Positions 7,751-15,095 of a stretch of 34,349 nucleotides of DNA are shown here, piece after piece; position 1 is the stretch's first letter; the number at the start of each line of letters is the position of its first letter. Origin of the DNA: Pseudomonadota bacterium (GTDB lineage Bacteria; Pseudomonadota; Gammaproteobacteria; Burkholderiales; Rhodocyclaceae); NCBI GenBank assembly GCA_008501585.1, contig QQUN01000016.1, positions 1 through 34,349 of the forward strand, given 5' to 3'. The notes beneath the pieces were generated by a model that saw nothing but the letters and a program-made list of their open reading frames with translations, was not told the DNA's origin and searched no databases. A program made the position numbers and the translations under genes.

Positions 7751-8725
7751 TCAGTGCTCCTGTGCGCACACGATGCGGCGGTGGAGCGCCATGTCGATGT
7801 TCGACCCGCTCACCAGCACCGCGGTGGTGCCGGTGCCCGTGACGCGGCCGGCGAGCAGGGCGGCGATGCCGACCGCGCCGCTGCCTTCGACCACGACCTG
7901 TTCGTGCGTGTAGGCGTGGCCGATGGCCGCCGCAATCTCATCCTCGCTCACCAGCACCACCTCGTCCACCAGCGTCTGCGCCATGCGGAAGGTGTAGCGG
8001 TTGTCCAGGCCGATGCCGCCGCCAAGCGAGTCGGCCAGCGTCTCCAGCTCCTCGACCTGCACCGGCTTGCCGGCGGCGAGGCTGGCGTGCATGGCGCAGC
8101 CGCGTTCCATGGTGATGCCGATCACGCGGATCTGCGGCGATGCGCGCTTGAGCGCCAGCGCCACGCCGGCCAGCAGCCCGCCGCCGGACAGCGGCACCAG
8201 CACGGTGTCCAGGCCCGGCAGGTCGTCGAGCAGTTCGAGGCCCACCGTGCCCTGGCCGGCGATGATGTCGGCGTGGTCGAAGGGCGGCAGCAGGGTCAGG
8301 CCTTCGTCGCGGATCAGGCGCGCCACCTCGACCTCGGCCTCGTCCTGGCTCTTGCCGACGATATGCACCTCGGCGCCGAGCGCGCGGATTGCCTCGACCT
8401 TGTTGGATGGCACCAGTTTCGACATGCAGATCACCGCGCGCACGCCGAGCCGGTGCGCGGCATAGGCCAGCGCGCGACCATGGTTGCCGGTGGACATGGC
8501 GACCACGCCGCGCGCGCGCGCGGCCTCGTCCAGGCTGAGCAGGGCGTTGGTGGCGCCGCGCAGCTTGAAGCTCCCGGTGGTCTGGCGGCATTCGAGCTTC
8601 AGGTGCACCTCGTCGCCGGTGTGCGCGGAGAGGCTGGGCGAGCGCACCAGCGGGGTGTGCAGCACATGGCCGCGCAGCCGGTGGCGTGCGCGGTAGAGGT
8701 CGATGAGGCGGATGTCGTCAGTCAT
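7751..8725 (-). CDS. eutB: Ectoine utilization protein EutB (threonine dehydratase-like, fold-type II PLP)
   Basis: A 324-residue fold-type II PLP enzyme of the serine/threonine dehydratase family. Motifs are TTGSFKLRGATNA with the Schiff-base Lys54, STGNHGRALAYAA (78 onward) for the substrate carboxylate, the phosphate-binding glycine loop SGGGLLAG (180-187), and a C-terminal VLVSGSNID. EutB is proposed to act as the dehydratase step of the EutABC branch that turns 5-hydroxyectoine into ectoine. The ATG at 8725 overlaps the end of eutA by 8 bases, so eutA and eutB are translationally coupled. A longer frame upstream is only the shadow of eutA. A general threonine/serine dehydratase is the alternative, but the context makes EutB much more likely. 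Confidence 0.9.
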   Translation of the reverse strand: MTDDIRLIDLYRARHRLRGHVLHTPLVRSPSLSAHTGDEVHLKLECRQTTGSFKLRGATNALLSLDEAARARGVVAMSTGNHGRALAYAAHRLGVRAVICMSKLVPSNKVEAIRALGAEVHIVGKSQDEAEVEVARLIRDEGLTLLPPFDHADIIAGQGTVGLELLDDLPGLDTVLVPLSGGGLLAGVALALKRASPQIRVIGITMERGCAMHASLAAGKPVQVEELETLADSLGGGIGLDNRYTFRMAQTLVDEVVLVSEDEIAAAIGHAYTHEQVVVEGSGAVGIAALLAGRVTGTGTTAVLVSGSNIDMALHRRIVCAQEH

Positions 8726-9488
8726 GGGGTGTGCCTTGGGCGGGGGTTCTGAAGAGCTTGCCGGGTGCCGCGGCGCCGGCGGGCAGGCCGGCCAGCTGCA
8801 GCGCATGCCAGGCGATGGCCTGGTTGCTGGTGACCACCGGGCGGCCGAGCCGGGCTTCGAGCCGATCGATGGCATGGCTTGCGCGCAGGGCGGTGCAGGA
8901 GATGAACAGGGCGTTGGCGGCATCGGCCATCGCGCCCAGGCCGGCCTCGACCAGCGTGTCGGGGTGCAGCGCGGTCATGGCGTAGTCGTCGTCCATGCCC
9001 AGGCCCGAGACATTGATCACCTCGAGCCCGCGGCTGGCGTAGTACTCGCCGAGCGCGCGATTGACGCTGTCCATATAGGGCGTGAGGATCGACACCCGTC
9101 GCGCGCCCAGGTGGGCGAGCGCCGCGAGGCTGGCGGTGACCGGCGTGGTCTGGAAGCGGCAGGGGCGCGCGCGGGCGATCAGCGCCAGCGTTTCAGCCTC
9201 GCCCAGGGCGATGGTGCCGGAGGTGCAGCCATACACCACCACGTCGAGGGCGAGCCCGGGCAGCAGGTCGCGGCCGGCGCGGGGCAGGTCATCGGCGACG
9301 CGGCGCAGCGCCTCGAGGCTCATCGGGTTTTCATGGCGCACGCGGTTGCTGTAGAGGCCGGCGGTGTCGGGCAGCATGCGGCGCAGGTCGGCCTCGCTGC
9401 ACAGGTCGGTGGCCAGCGCCAGCAAGCCGATGCGCGCCCGCTCGGGCGGCGTCATCGGGTCGTGGTGCGGGAGGGTGTCAATTCTCAA
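8718..9488 (-). CDS. eutA: Ectoine utilization protein EutA (Asp/Glu racemase/maleate isomerase family)
   Basis: A 256-residue protein of the Asp/Glu racemase/arylmalonate decarboxylase/maleate isomerase superfamily. The two catalytic-type cysteines are visible as VYGCTSGT (Cys88) and ISCTALRA (Cys198), one in each half of the pseudo-symmetric fold. In ectoine degraders EutA is proposed to change the stereochemistry of 5-hydroxyectoine ahead of EutB and EutC. The start is taken as TTG at 9488 because GGAG sits six bases upstream. The in-frame ATG at 9455 has no ribosome site. The stop of uehC lies 14 bp upstream, and the 3' end overlaps eutB. The unusual TTG could lower EutA output relative to its neighbours. 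The family call is firm; the exact chemistry is taken from published models. Confidence 0.88.
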   Translation of the reverse strand: MRIDTLPHHDPMTPPERARIGLLALATDLCSEADLRRMLPDTAGLYSNRVRHENPMSLEALRRVADDLPRAGRDLLPGLALDVVVYGCTSGTIALGEAETLALIARARPCRFQTTPVTASLAALAHLGARRVSILTPYMDSVNRALGEYYASRGLEVINVSGLGMDDDYAMTALHPDTLVEAGLGAMADAANALFISCTALRASHAIDRLEARLGRPVVTSNQAIAWHALQLAGLPAGAAAPGKLFRTPAQGTPHD

Positions 9489-9502
9489 TTCGGGCTCCAG
9501 AC

Positions 9503-10783
9503 TCAGTGGAAGGCCAGCCGGGGCAGCAGCAGGGCGATGTCGGGCACCAGTACCAGCAGCAGCGTGGCGAACAGCAGGATGATGATGAAGGGCGGCGTGC
9601 CGGCGATCACCTCAAGGTAGGGTTTTCGGAAGATCGCGCAGGCGGTGAAGATGTCGCAGCCGAAGGGCGGGGTGCATGAGCCGATGGCCATCTGCAGCGT
9701 GACCAGGGTGCCGACCAGCACCGGGTCGATGCCCGCGGCATTGACCAGCGGCATGAAGATCGGCGTGAGGATCAGCGTCACCACGATCGGATCGACAAAC
9801 ATGCAGCCGATGAAGAAGGACACGGCGATGACGAACAGGATGGTGTAGGGGCCGGCGTCGGCCAGCCCGATCGCGGCGATCAGCTGCTGCGGCAGCTGGG
9901 CGAAGGAAATGATCCACGAGAAGGCCGCGCCGGTGCCCACCAGCACGAAGACGATGCCGGTGATCAGGCCGGTGGAGTAGGCGATGCGCGGGATGTCAGA
10001 GAGCTTGACCGCGCGGTAGATGCACACTTCGAGGATGAAGGCGTAGAGCACCGCGATGGCCGCTACCTCGGTGGGGCTGAAGTAGCCGGCGTACAGGCCG
10101 CCGATGATCAGCACCGGAAACATCAGTGCCAGCGCAGCCTTGCGCGAGGCGCGCAAGCGGTCGGCCCAGCCGATGCGCGGCGCCAGCGGGATCTTGTGGT
10201 GCCAGGCGTACCACACCGAGTAGATGCTGAAGAGCACCAGGATCAGCAGCCCCGGCCCGATGCCGGCCAGAAACAGCTCGCCGATCGACACCTTGCCGAC
10301 GATGCCGAAGACGATCATGCCGATGCTCGGCGGGATCAGGAAGGCGATGTCGGAGGCGTTGATGATCAGCGCGGTGGTGAAGCGGTCGTCGTAGCCGGCC
10401 TGCAGCATGCGCGGGCGGATCGGGCCGCCGATGGCCACCACGGTGGCCTGGGTGGAACCCGAGATGGCGCCGAACAGGGTGCACGCCACGGCGGTGGTGA
10501 CGGCCAGGCCACCCTTGACATGGCCGAAGAAGGTCATCGCCAGGTCAAGCAGCCGGTTGGCGGTGTGGCCGCGGGTGACGATGTCGGCGGCGAGGATGAA
10601 CATCGGCACGGTGATCAGCGCTACCGGGCTGATGCCGCTGATCATCTGCTGCACGATGATGTCGGACTTGAGCATCGGGAAATAGACGAAGAAGCCGACA
10701 AAGGTCGCCACCAGCATCGGGACGAGCATCGGATAGCCCAGCAGCAGCAGGACCAGCATGACGAGAATAATCGTGAGAGCCAT
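9503..10783 (-). CDS. uehC: Ectoine TRAP transporter large permease UehC (DctM family)
   Basis: A 426-residue polytopic inner-membrane protein of the DctM family, the ion-coupled translocation subunit of TRAP transporters. About 12 hydrophobic segments run from an N-terminal helix (residues 1-35) to a C-terminal helix near 395-420. Recognisable family stretches are PMFILAADIVTRG (about 60), FGAISGSTQATV (about 108), IPPSIGMIVFGI (about 150), MFVDPIVVTLILTPIFMP (about 320) and CTPPFGCDIF (about 375). It starts with ATG 11 bp after uehB. The ectoine/5-hydroxyectoine specificity is inferred from the adjacent uehA and the eut/doe genes. Confidence 0.92.
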   Translation of the reverse strand: MALTIILVMLVLLLLGYPMLVPMLVATFVGFFVYFPMLKSDIIVQQMISGISPVALITVPMFILAADIVTRGHTANRLLDLAMTFFGHVKGGLAVTTAVACTLFGAISGSTQATVVAIGGPIRPRMLQAGYDDRFTTALIINASDIAFLIPPSIGMIVFGIVGKVSIGELFLAGIGPGLLILVLFSIYSVWYAWHHKIPLAPRIGWADRLRASRKAALALMFPVLIIGGLYAGYFSPTEVAAIAVLYAFILEVCIYRAVKLSDIPRIAYSTGLITGIVFVLVGTGAAFSWIISFAQLPQQLIAAIGLADAGPYTILFVIAVSFFIGCMFVDPIVVTLILTPIFMPLVNAAGIDPVLVGTLVTLQMAIGSCTPPFGCDIFTACAIFRKPYLEVIAGTPPFIIILLFATLLLVLVPDIALLLPRLAFH

Positions 10784-10794
10784 TGTCGGAGTCC

Positions 10795-11364
10795 TCAGAC
10801 GGTGGGCATGTCGACGTCGTCCTGCTCACGCACATTGGGCGCGAGGTAGGCGTCGTCCTTGCTGCGCAGGTTGGTGGCGGAGGCGAGCACGAACTGCAGG
10901 GCGGCAATGCCCAGGCCCAGCGGCAGCCACACCAGCGTGATCCACATCGGCACCTGCATGGCCGGGGTGACCCGGCCCAGGCCCTGGACGCGCAGGATGT
11001 AGGTGGCCGCGTACCATGCCAGGGCCGCCAGCACGATGGCCGTGGTGGACTGGATGAAGGCAAACATCCAGCGGCGCTGCCGGATCGGCAGCATGTCGGT
11101 GAGTGCCGACATGCGGATGTGCCGCCCCTGGCGGGCTGCCGCGCTGGTACCGACGAAGGTGACGAGCACGATGAGGAACTGGTTGAGTTCTTCGGCAAAG
11201 AACAGGCTGGAACTGAAGCCCAGCCGGGCGACGACGTTGGCGATGGTGTTGACGGCCATCAGAATGACAGCGCCGGCGAGCAGTATTTTTTCCAGGCGGG
11301 CGAGCGCGCGATCGACGCGGCGCGCGCCACGCAACACGATGCCGCCTTCGGACCTTGAGTCCAT
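10795..11364 (-). CDS. uehB: Ectoine TRAP transporter small permease UehB (DctQ family)
   Basis: A 189-residue DctQ-family protein with four hydrophobic segments (about 28-48, 61-80, 100-122 and 137-160), typical for the small membrane subunit of TRAP transporters. The family signature region FFAEELNQFLIVLVTFVGTS and the following charged loop GRHIRMSAL are present. The ATG at 11364 has a strong GGAGGA site. It is the first gene of the minus-strand operon and faces uehA across a 401-bp regulatory region. A candidate EnuR operator lies 104 bp upstream. The split of the TRAP genes, with the binding protein divergent from the membrane subunits, lets binding-protein expression be set separately. 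Confidence 0.9.
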   Translation of the reverse strand: MDSRSEGGIVLRGARRVDRALARLEKILLAGAVILMAVNTIANVVARLGFSSSLFFAEELNQFLIVLVTFVGTSAAARQGRHIRMSALTDMLPIRQRRWMFAFIQSTTAIVLAALAWYAATYILRVQGLGRVTPAMQVPMWITLVWLPLGLGIAALQFVLASATNLRSKDDAYLAPNVREQDDVDMPTV

Positions 11365-11467
11365 GGGTGTTCCTCCTTCGGCGTTGAGCTGCGGGTAAAA
11401 CGGGCGGTCACATCGCTTTTTATTGTTGTGACCGATGCAGTCTAGCGTCGCAAAAAAGCTGCTTCGA

Positions 11468-11482
11468 TTGCTCTAGAACAAT
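11468..11482 (-). promoter_or_regulatory. Candidate EnuR operator upstream of uehB
   Basis: On the minus strand this reads TTGTTCTAGAGCAAT, the most palindromic of the three copies (TTGTTCTAG against its complement). It is 104 bp before the uehB ATG. It matches the uehA site at 13 of 15 positions. On the plus strand it is followed by GCTGTAAT, similar to the GCGGTAAA that follows the eutC site, which suggests that conservation extends past the core. Confidence 0.65.
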
Positions 11483-11648
11483 GCTGTAATGGATCAAAGT
11501 TGTCGGTGTCCTGCGACGGCTTTACCGTGCAGGACGCGTGTCGATGTGCCGGCCTGCGCGGTGTTGGCGAGGATGGCGGGGGCGCCCGAGGGGCGTCCCG
11601 GGGGTGAAGCGGGTGGGGAAACGGGCCGTTCGGCGCGTCCCGTCAATA

Positions 11649-11663
11649 TTGTTCTAGTGCATT
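11649..11663 (+). promoter_or_regulatory. Candidate EnuR operator upstream of uehA
   Basis: TTGTTCTAGTGCATT, 103 bp before the uehA ATG, matches the eutC site at 14 of 15 positions. The near-equal distance of the sites from uehA and uehB suggests that both act at the core promoter of the gene they face. Assignment to EnuR is inferred. Confidence 0.65.
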
Positions 11664-11765
11664 CGGACGCGTATCGCGACGCTGTAACCTGAGTTACGAG
11701 TCGCCATCGAGCACGCCGTGGCCGACCGACAGCTTGCCCAGACAACGAGGAAGGAGACACCCATC

Positions 11766-12788
11766 ATGGCATTCACCGCAAATATCAAGCACCTGCTTTT
11801 TGGCACCACGCTGGCCCTGGCCGCAATGAGCAGCGCCAGCGCCGCCGAATGGAAGTTCGCCGTCGAGGAGAGTCCGGGTGATGTCCAGACGCTCTACGCG
11901 GAAGAGTTCAAGCGCCTGGTCGAGGCGCGTACGGGCGGCAAGACGACGGTCACCGTCTATACCTACGGCCAGCTGGGCAACGAAAACGACCTGACCGAAC
12001 TGACGGCGGGCGGCGCCATCCAGTTCTCCAATGCCTCGCCGGGCCACCTGGGCACCTTTGTGCCGGAGGTCCAGGTGCTCAGTCTGCCCTTCCTGCTGCC
12101 CGAGTCGGACGAGGCGAAGGCCAAGGTGCTGTCGAGCAGCCCGGCGCTCTACGATGCGCTCGCCAAGGACTTTGCCAGCAAGGGGCTGAAGCTGTTCACC
12201 GTTTATCCGGAAGGCGAGATGGTGTGGACCACCAAGAAAGCGGTGCGCACGCCGGCGGACCTCGGCGATGTGAAATTCCGCGTCATGACCTCGCCGATCC
12301 TGATTGAACAATTCAAGCTCTACGGCGCCAATCCGGTGGCGCTGCCGTGGGGCGAGATCTACAGCGGCCTGCAGATGAACGTGATCCAGGCGCAGGTGAA
12401 CCCGCCGTTCTTCATCGAGAGCGCGAAGTTCCATGAAGTGACCTCCCACCTGATCTACCCGGGGGATGTCGAGTACACCACCACGGTGGTGGCCAACGCG
12501 GATTTCTGGAACAGCCTGAGCGAGCAGGACAAGATCATGCTGCAGTCGGTGCGCAACGAGTTGCAGACCTTCATCATCGCCAAGCAGAAAGAAAAGAACG
12601 CGGCGGCGCTGGACAAGATGAAGAAGGACAACCCGAAGATCACGGTCATCAAGCTCACCGATGCCGAGCGCGAGGTGTTCCGAAAGCGCGTCGAACCGCT
12701 GGGGGCGAAACTGGTCGAGATGGTCGGCGGGCGCACCGGCGACATCCTCAAGCAACTCAAGGCGGATGCCGCAGCCGCTGCGAAGTAA
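11766..12788 (+). CDS. uehA: Ectoine/5-hydroxyectoine TRAP substrate-binding protein UehA
   Basis: A 340-residue periplasmic binding protein of the DctP family. The N-terminal signal peptide (about residues 1-26, MSSASA then AEWKF) is followed by the mature lobe. Residues that match the known UehA ligand pocket are visible: the Glu pair in FAVEES (34-35), Arg172 in KFRVMTSP (carboxylate binding), Trp195 in LPWGEIYSGLQ, and Asn212 plus Phe215/216 in QVNPPFF. The ATG at 11766 follows AAGGAGA; an upstream GTG frame lacks the signal peptide start. It is divergent from uehBC, with its own candidate operator, and is followed by a strong terminator. It captures ectoines for nutrition or osmoprotection and passes them to UehBC. 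Confidence 0.92.
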   Translation: MAFTANIKHLLFGTTLALAAMSSASAAEWKFAVEESPGDVQTLYAEEFKRLVEARTGGKTTVTVYTYGQLGNENDLTELTAGGAIQFSNASPGHLGTFVPEVQVLSLPFLLPESDEAKAKVLSSSPALYDALAKDFASKGLKLFTVYPEGEMVWTTKKAVRTPADLGDVKFRVMTSPILIEQFKLYGANPVALPWGEIYSGLQMNVIQAQVNPPFFIESAKFHEVTSHLIYPGDVEYTTTVVANADFWNSLSEQDKIMLQSVRNELQTFIIAKQKEKNAAALDKMKKDNPKITVIKLTDAEREVFRKRVEPLGAKLVEMVGGRTGDILKQLKADAAAAAK

Positions 12789-12806
12789 GCGGTCCGGCTG
12801 TCGATT

Positions 12807-12863
12807 GCGGGCGCTGCGCCCGCGCTTGAACAAAGGCGCCGCGGTCGGGCGCCTTTGTTGTTT
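12807..12863 (+). terminator. Rho-independent terminator after uehA
   Basis: CAAAGGCGCC (12831-12840) pairs perfectly with GGCGCCTTTG (12848-12857) around a 7-base loop and is followed by TTGTTT. A second GC-rich hairpin (GCGGGCG, CTG, CGCCCGC at 12807-12823) precedes it. Together they close the uehA transcript. Confidence 0.85.
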
Positions 12864-13006
12864 GCGCACGCGGCGGGAAGGGAGGCGGCCCGTCGCTTGC
12901 AGCACGCCCTTGCCGGCGCCACGGCCTGACGCGGTAGAGTGGCGTTGGCATGGCTTGCCGGCCGTGTCGACACGCTGTGTGCCATGCTGACCCAGGAGAC
13001 GCCGCC

Positions 13007-13807
13007 ATGCGCCCGTTAATGCTCGAGGCCTTGTATCGCTATCCGGTGAAATCGCTCGCGGGGGAGGGCTTCGAGACACTCGAGGTGACGGCGCGCGGTT
13101 TGCGCCACGACCGCCACTGGATGGTGGTCGATCCCGCGGGGCGCTTCCTGACGCAGCGCGAGCGGCCCCGCATGGCGCTGATTGCGACGCATGTGGGCGC
13201 CGACGGCGAGCTGCAACTGCGCGCGCCGGGGATGGCGGACCTGCGTCTTCCTGGGCACGGTGGCGATGCGCGCCTCGCTGTCCAGGTATGGGGCGACACC
13301 GTCGATGCCGTGCCCGCCGGCCCGGCGGCCGATGCCTGGTTGAGCGCCTTTCTCGACACGCCGTGCCGGCTGGTGCATCTGGCTGAGGACAGTGTGCGTC
13401 CGGTCGATCCGGATTACGCCACCCCGGCCGACCAGGTCGGCTTTGCCGACGGCTTTCCGTTCCTGCTCATCTCGCAGGCCTCGCTCGACGATCTCAACAG
13501 CCGGCTCGACACGGCCTTGCCGATGCGCCGCTTCCGTCCGAACCTGGTGGTCTCGGGCTGCCCGCCGTACGCGGAAGATGGTTGGCGCCTGATCCGTATC
13601 GGTGATCTCCGCTTCCGGGTGGTCAAGCCGTGCGCGCGGTGCGCCATTCCGACCATCGATCCCGACACCGGCATGCCGGGCAAGGAGCCCCTGCGCACGC
13701 TGGCCCGCTACCGCCGCCAGGGCGGGCAGGTGATGTTCGGGCAGAACCTGGTGCACGAGGGCCGTGGGCGACTCGAGGTCGGGATGATGGTCGAGGTGCT
13801 CGAGTAG
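13007..13807 (+). CDS. MOSC-domain protein, YcbX-like
   Basis: A 266-residue protein with an N-terminal MOSC beta-barrel domain (about 1-115; LYRYPVKSLAGE, RHWMVVDPAGRFLTQRE) and the C-terminal MOSC domain (about 130-265; RFRPNLVVSG, VVKPCARCAIPTID, FGQNL). Cys209, in KPCARC, is the conserved Cys that binds or reacts at the molybdenum cofactor in MOSC and mARC-type proteins. YcbX homologues work with a reductase to reduce N-hydroxylated compounds. Unlike E. coli YcbX, no C-terminal 2Fe-2S ferredoxin domain is present, so an external electron donor would be needed. The ATG at 13007 has AGGAGAC upstream. The gene stands alone between uehA and a convergent gene. The exact substrate is unknown. 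Confidence 0.85.
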   Translation: MRPLMLEALYRYPVKSLAGEGFETLEVTARGLRHDRHWMVVDPAGRFLTQRERPRMALIATHVGADGELQLRAPGMADLRLPGHGGDARLAVQVWGDTVDAVPAGPAADAWLSAFLDTPCRLVHLAEDSVRPVDPDYATPADQVGFADGFPFLLISQASLDDLNSRLDTALPMRRFRPNLVVSGCPPYAEDGWRLIRIGDLRFRVVKPCARCAIPTIDPDTGMPGKEPLRTLARYRRQGGQVMFGQNLVHEGRGRLEVGMMVEVLE

Positions 13808-13837
13808 GGCGCCTCGCTGCGCGGGCCGGAAATGAAA

Positions 13838-13859
13838 AATCCCCGCCGGGGCGGGGATT
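13838..13859 (-). terminator. Terminator of the orphan TRAP binding-protein gene, shared with the MOSC gene
   Basis: AATCCCCGCC (13838-13847) and GGCGGGGATT (13850-13859) form a 10-bp stem. Read on the minus strand it is followed by TTTTTC, a good intrinsic terminator for the gene ending at 13882. The palindrome lies between two convergent genes and could serve both. Confidence 0.8.
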
Positions 13860-13881
13860 CTTGACTGCAGGTGCTGACGGA

Positions 13882-14964
13882 TCAGCGCTTGCGGGTCTGC
13901 ATGAAGCGGTCGAAGTTGCCGTCCGCCACGCTGTGCCACAGGTTCTGGTCGTCGCGGAACTTGACCATGGCCTCGTAGATCTTCTTGAAGGCCGGGTGGG
14001 CTGCGGTGGTTTCGGCGTACACTTCCTGGGCGGCCTTGTAGCTGGCTTCCATGACGTCACGCGGGAAGGGGCGCAGCTTGGCGCCGCTGGCCACCAGGCG
14101 CTTGAGCGCGTCCGGGTTCTTGGCGTCGTACTTGGCCATCATGTCGACGTTGGCTTCGGCAGCCGCGGCTTCGATGATGTTGCGGTACTCTTCCGGCAGG
14201 GCCTTCCACTTGTCCTGGTTCACATACAGCGACAGGTTCGGACCACCTTCCCACCAGCCCGGGTAGTAGTAGTACTGGGCCACTTTCTGGAAGCCGAGCT
14301 TCTCGTCATCGTAGGGGCCGATCCATTCGGCCGCATCGATGGTGCCTTTTTCCAGCGACGGGTAGATGTCGCCGCCCGGAATCTGCTGCGGCACGGTGCC
14401 CAGCTTGGACAGCACCTTGCCGGCGAAGCCCCCGACGCGGAACTTCAGGCCGTCCAGGTCCTTGACCGACTTGATTTCCTTGCGGAACCAGCCGCCCATC
14501 TGGGCACCGGTGTTGCCCATCGGGAAGTTCATGATGTTGTAGGTGGCGAAGAACTCGCGCAGCAGTTCCTTGCCGCCGCCGTGCATGAACCAGGCGTTGT
14601 ATTCACGCGCGTTCAGGCCGAAGGGCACGGCGGTGTCCAGCGCGAAGGCCGGGTCCTTGCCGAAGAAGTAGTACGAGGCGGTGTGGCCGCACTCGACGGT
14701 GCCGTCCTTGACGGCGTCCATGACCGAGAAGGCCGGGACGATTTCGCCGCCCGCGAACACGCGGATCTGGAATTTGCCACCGGTGGCCGCGGCCACGCGG
14801 GACTGGAACATTTCGGCTGCGCCGTAGATGGTGTCAAGGCTCTTCGGGAAGCTCGACGCCAGGCGCCACTGGATTTCCGGCAAACCTTGGGCGATGGCGG
14901 GGGCTGCAACTGCGCCGGCGGCCAGGCCGACACCCGTTTTTTTCAGAAAGGAACGGCGTTCCAT
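13882..14964 (-). CDS. Orphan TRAP transporter substrate-binding protein, TakP-like, Tat-exported
   Basis: A 360-residue DctP-family periplasmic binding protein. The N-terminus MERRSFLKKTGVG is a twin-arginine signal (Arg3-Arg4) followed by a hydrophobic stretch and cleavage near APAIAQG. Further motifs are KFRVGGFAGKVLSKLG and AAEWIGPYDDEKLGF, typical of the TakP group that binds 2-oxo acids or similar small carboxylates. No DctQ or DctM gene lies next to it, so it must use membrane subunits encoded elsewhere. The ATG at 14964 has GAGGAGACTT upstream. It ends at a good terminator and has its own candidate promoter, so it is monocistronic. It is unlike UehA in sequence and signal type. Its ligand is not determined here. 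Confidence 0.85.
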   Translation of the reverse strand: MERRSFLKKTGVGLAAGAVAAPAIAQGLPEIQWRLASSFPKSLDTIYGAAEMFQSRVAAATGGKFQIRVFAGGEIVPAFSVMDAVKDGTVECGHTASYYFFGKDPAFALDTAVPFGLNAREYNAWFMHGGGKELLREFFATYNIMNFPMGNTGAQMGGWFRKEIKSVKDLDGLKFRVGGFAGKVLSKLGTVPQQIPGGDIYPSLEKGTIDAAEWIGPYDDEKLGFQKVAQYYYYPGWWEGGPNLSLYVNQDKWKALPEEYRNIIEAAAAEANVDMMAKYDAKNPDALKRLVASGAKLRPFPRDVMEASYKAAQEVYAETTAAHPAFKKIYEAMVKFRDDQNLWHSVADGNFDRFMQTRKR

Positions 14965-15024
14965 AAGTCTCCTCGCTATGACGTGGGCGGATATCTTGGT
15001 TCGTGGTTCGTTAGACCGCGGCAA

Positions 15025-15054
15025 ATTATAGGAATCGCTGCGCAGCGCGAGGAA
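15025..15054 (-). promoter_or_regulatory. Possible sigma-70 promoter of the orphan TRAP binding-protein gene
   Basis: On the minus strand TATAAT (15030 to 15025) is a perfect -10 box. TTCCTC (15054 to 15049) is a weak -35 at 18-bp spacing. The site lies about 60 bp before the start codon in the 131-bp gap after pmbA. Confidence 0.4.
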
Positions 15055-15095
15055 TAGGGGTTTTCCCGTCGATCATGCCGCAGCGGGCCGGCCGC

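Larger units (their letters stand above)
11365..11765. promoter_or_regulatory. Divergent uehB-uehA control region
   Basis: A 401-bp gap between the divergent transporter genes. It holds two copies of the CTAG-centred motif, one near each gene, and a weaker look-alike around 11432-11446 (GATGCAGTCTAG). Between the two sites is a GC-rich stretch (about 11570-11640) with no convincing gene: a plus-strand open frame at 11489 has no ribosome site or recognisable content. The bases before uehA carry GAAGGAGAC. Clear sigma-70 boxes could not be assigned. Confidence 0.6.

Noticed and set aside
11489-11692. Small plus-strand open frame in the uehB-uehA gap
   Set aside because: It has no ribosome site and low-complexity Gly/Ala/Arg content, and it covers the candidate operator upstream of uehA.
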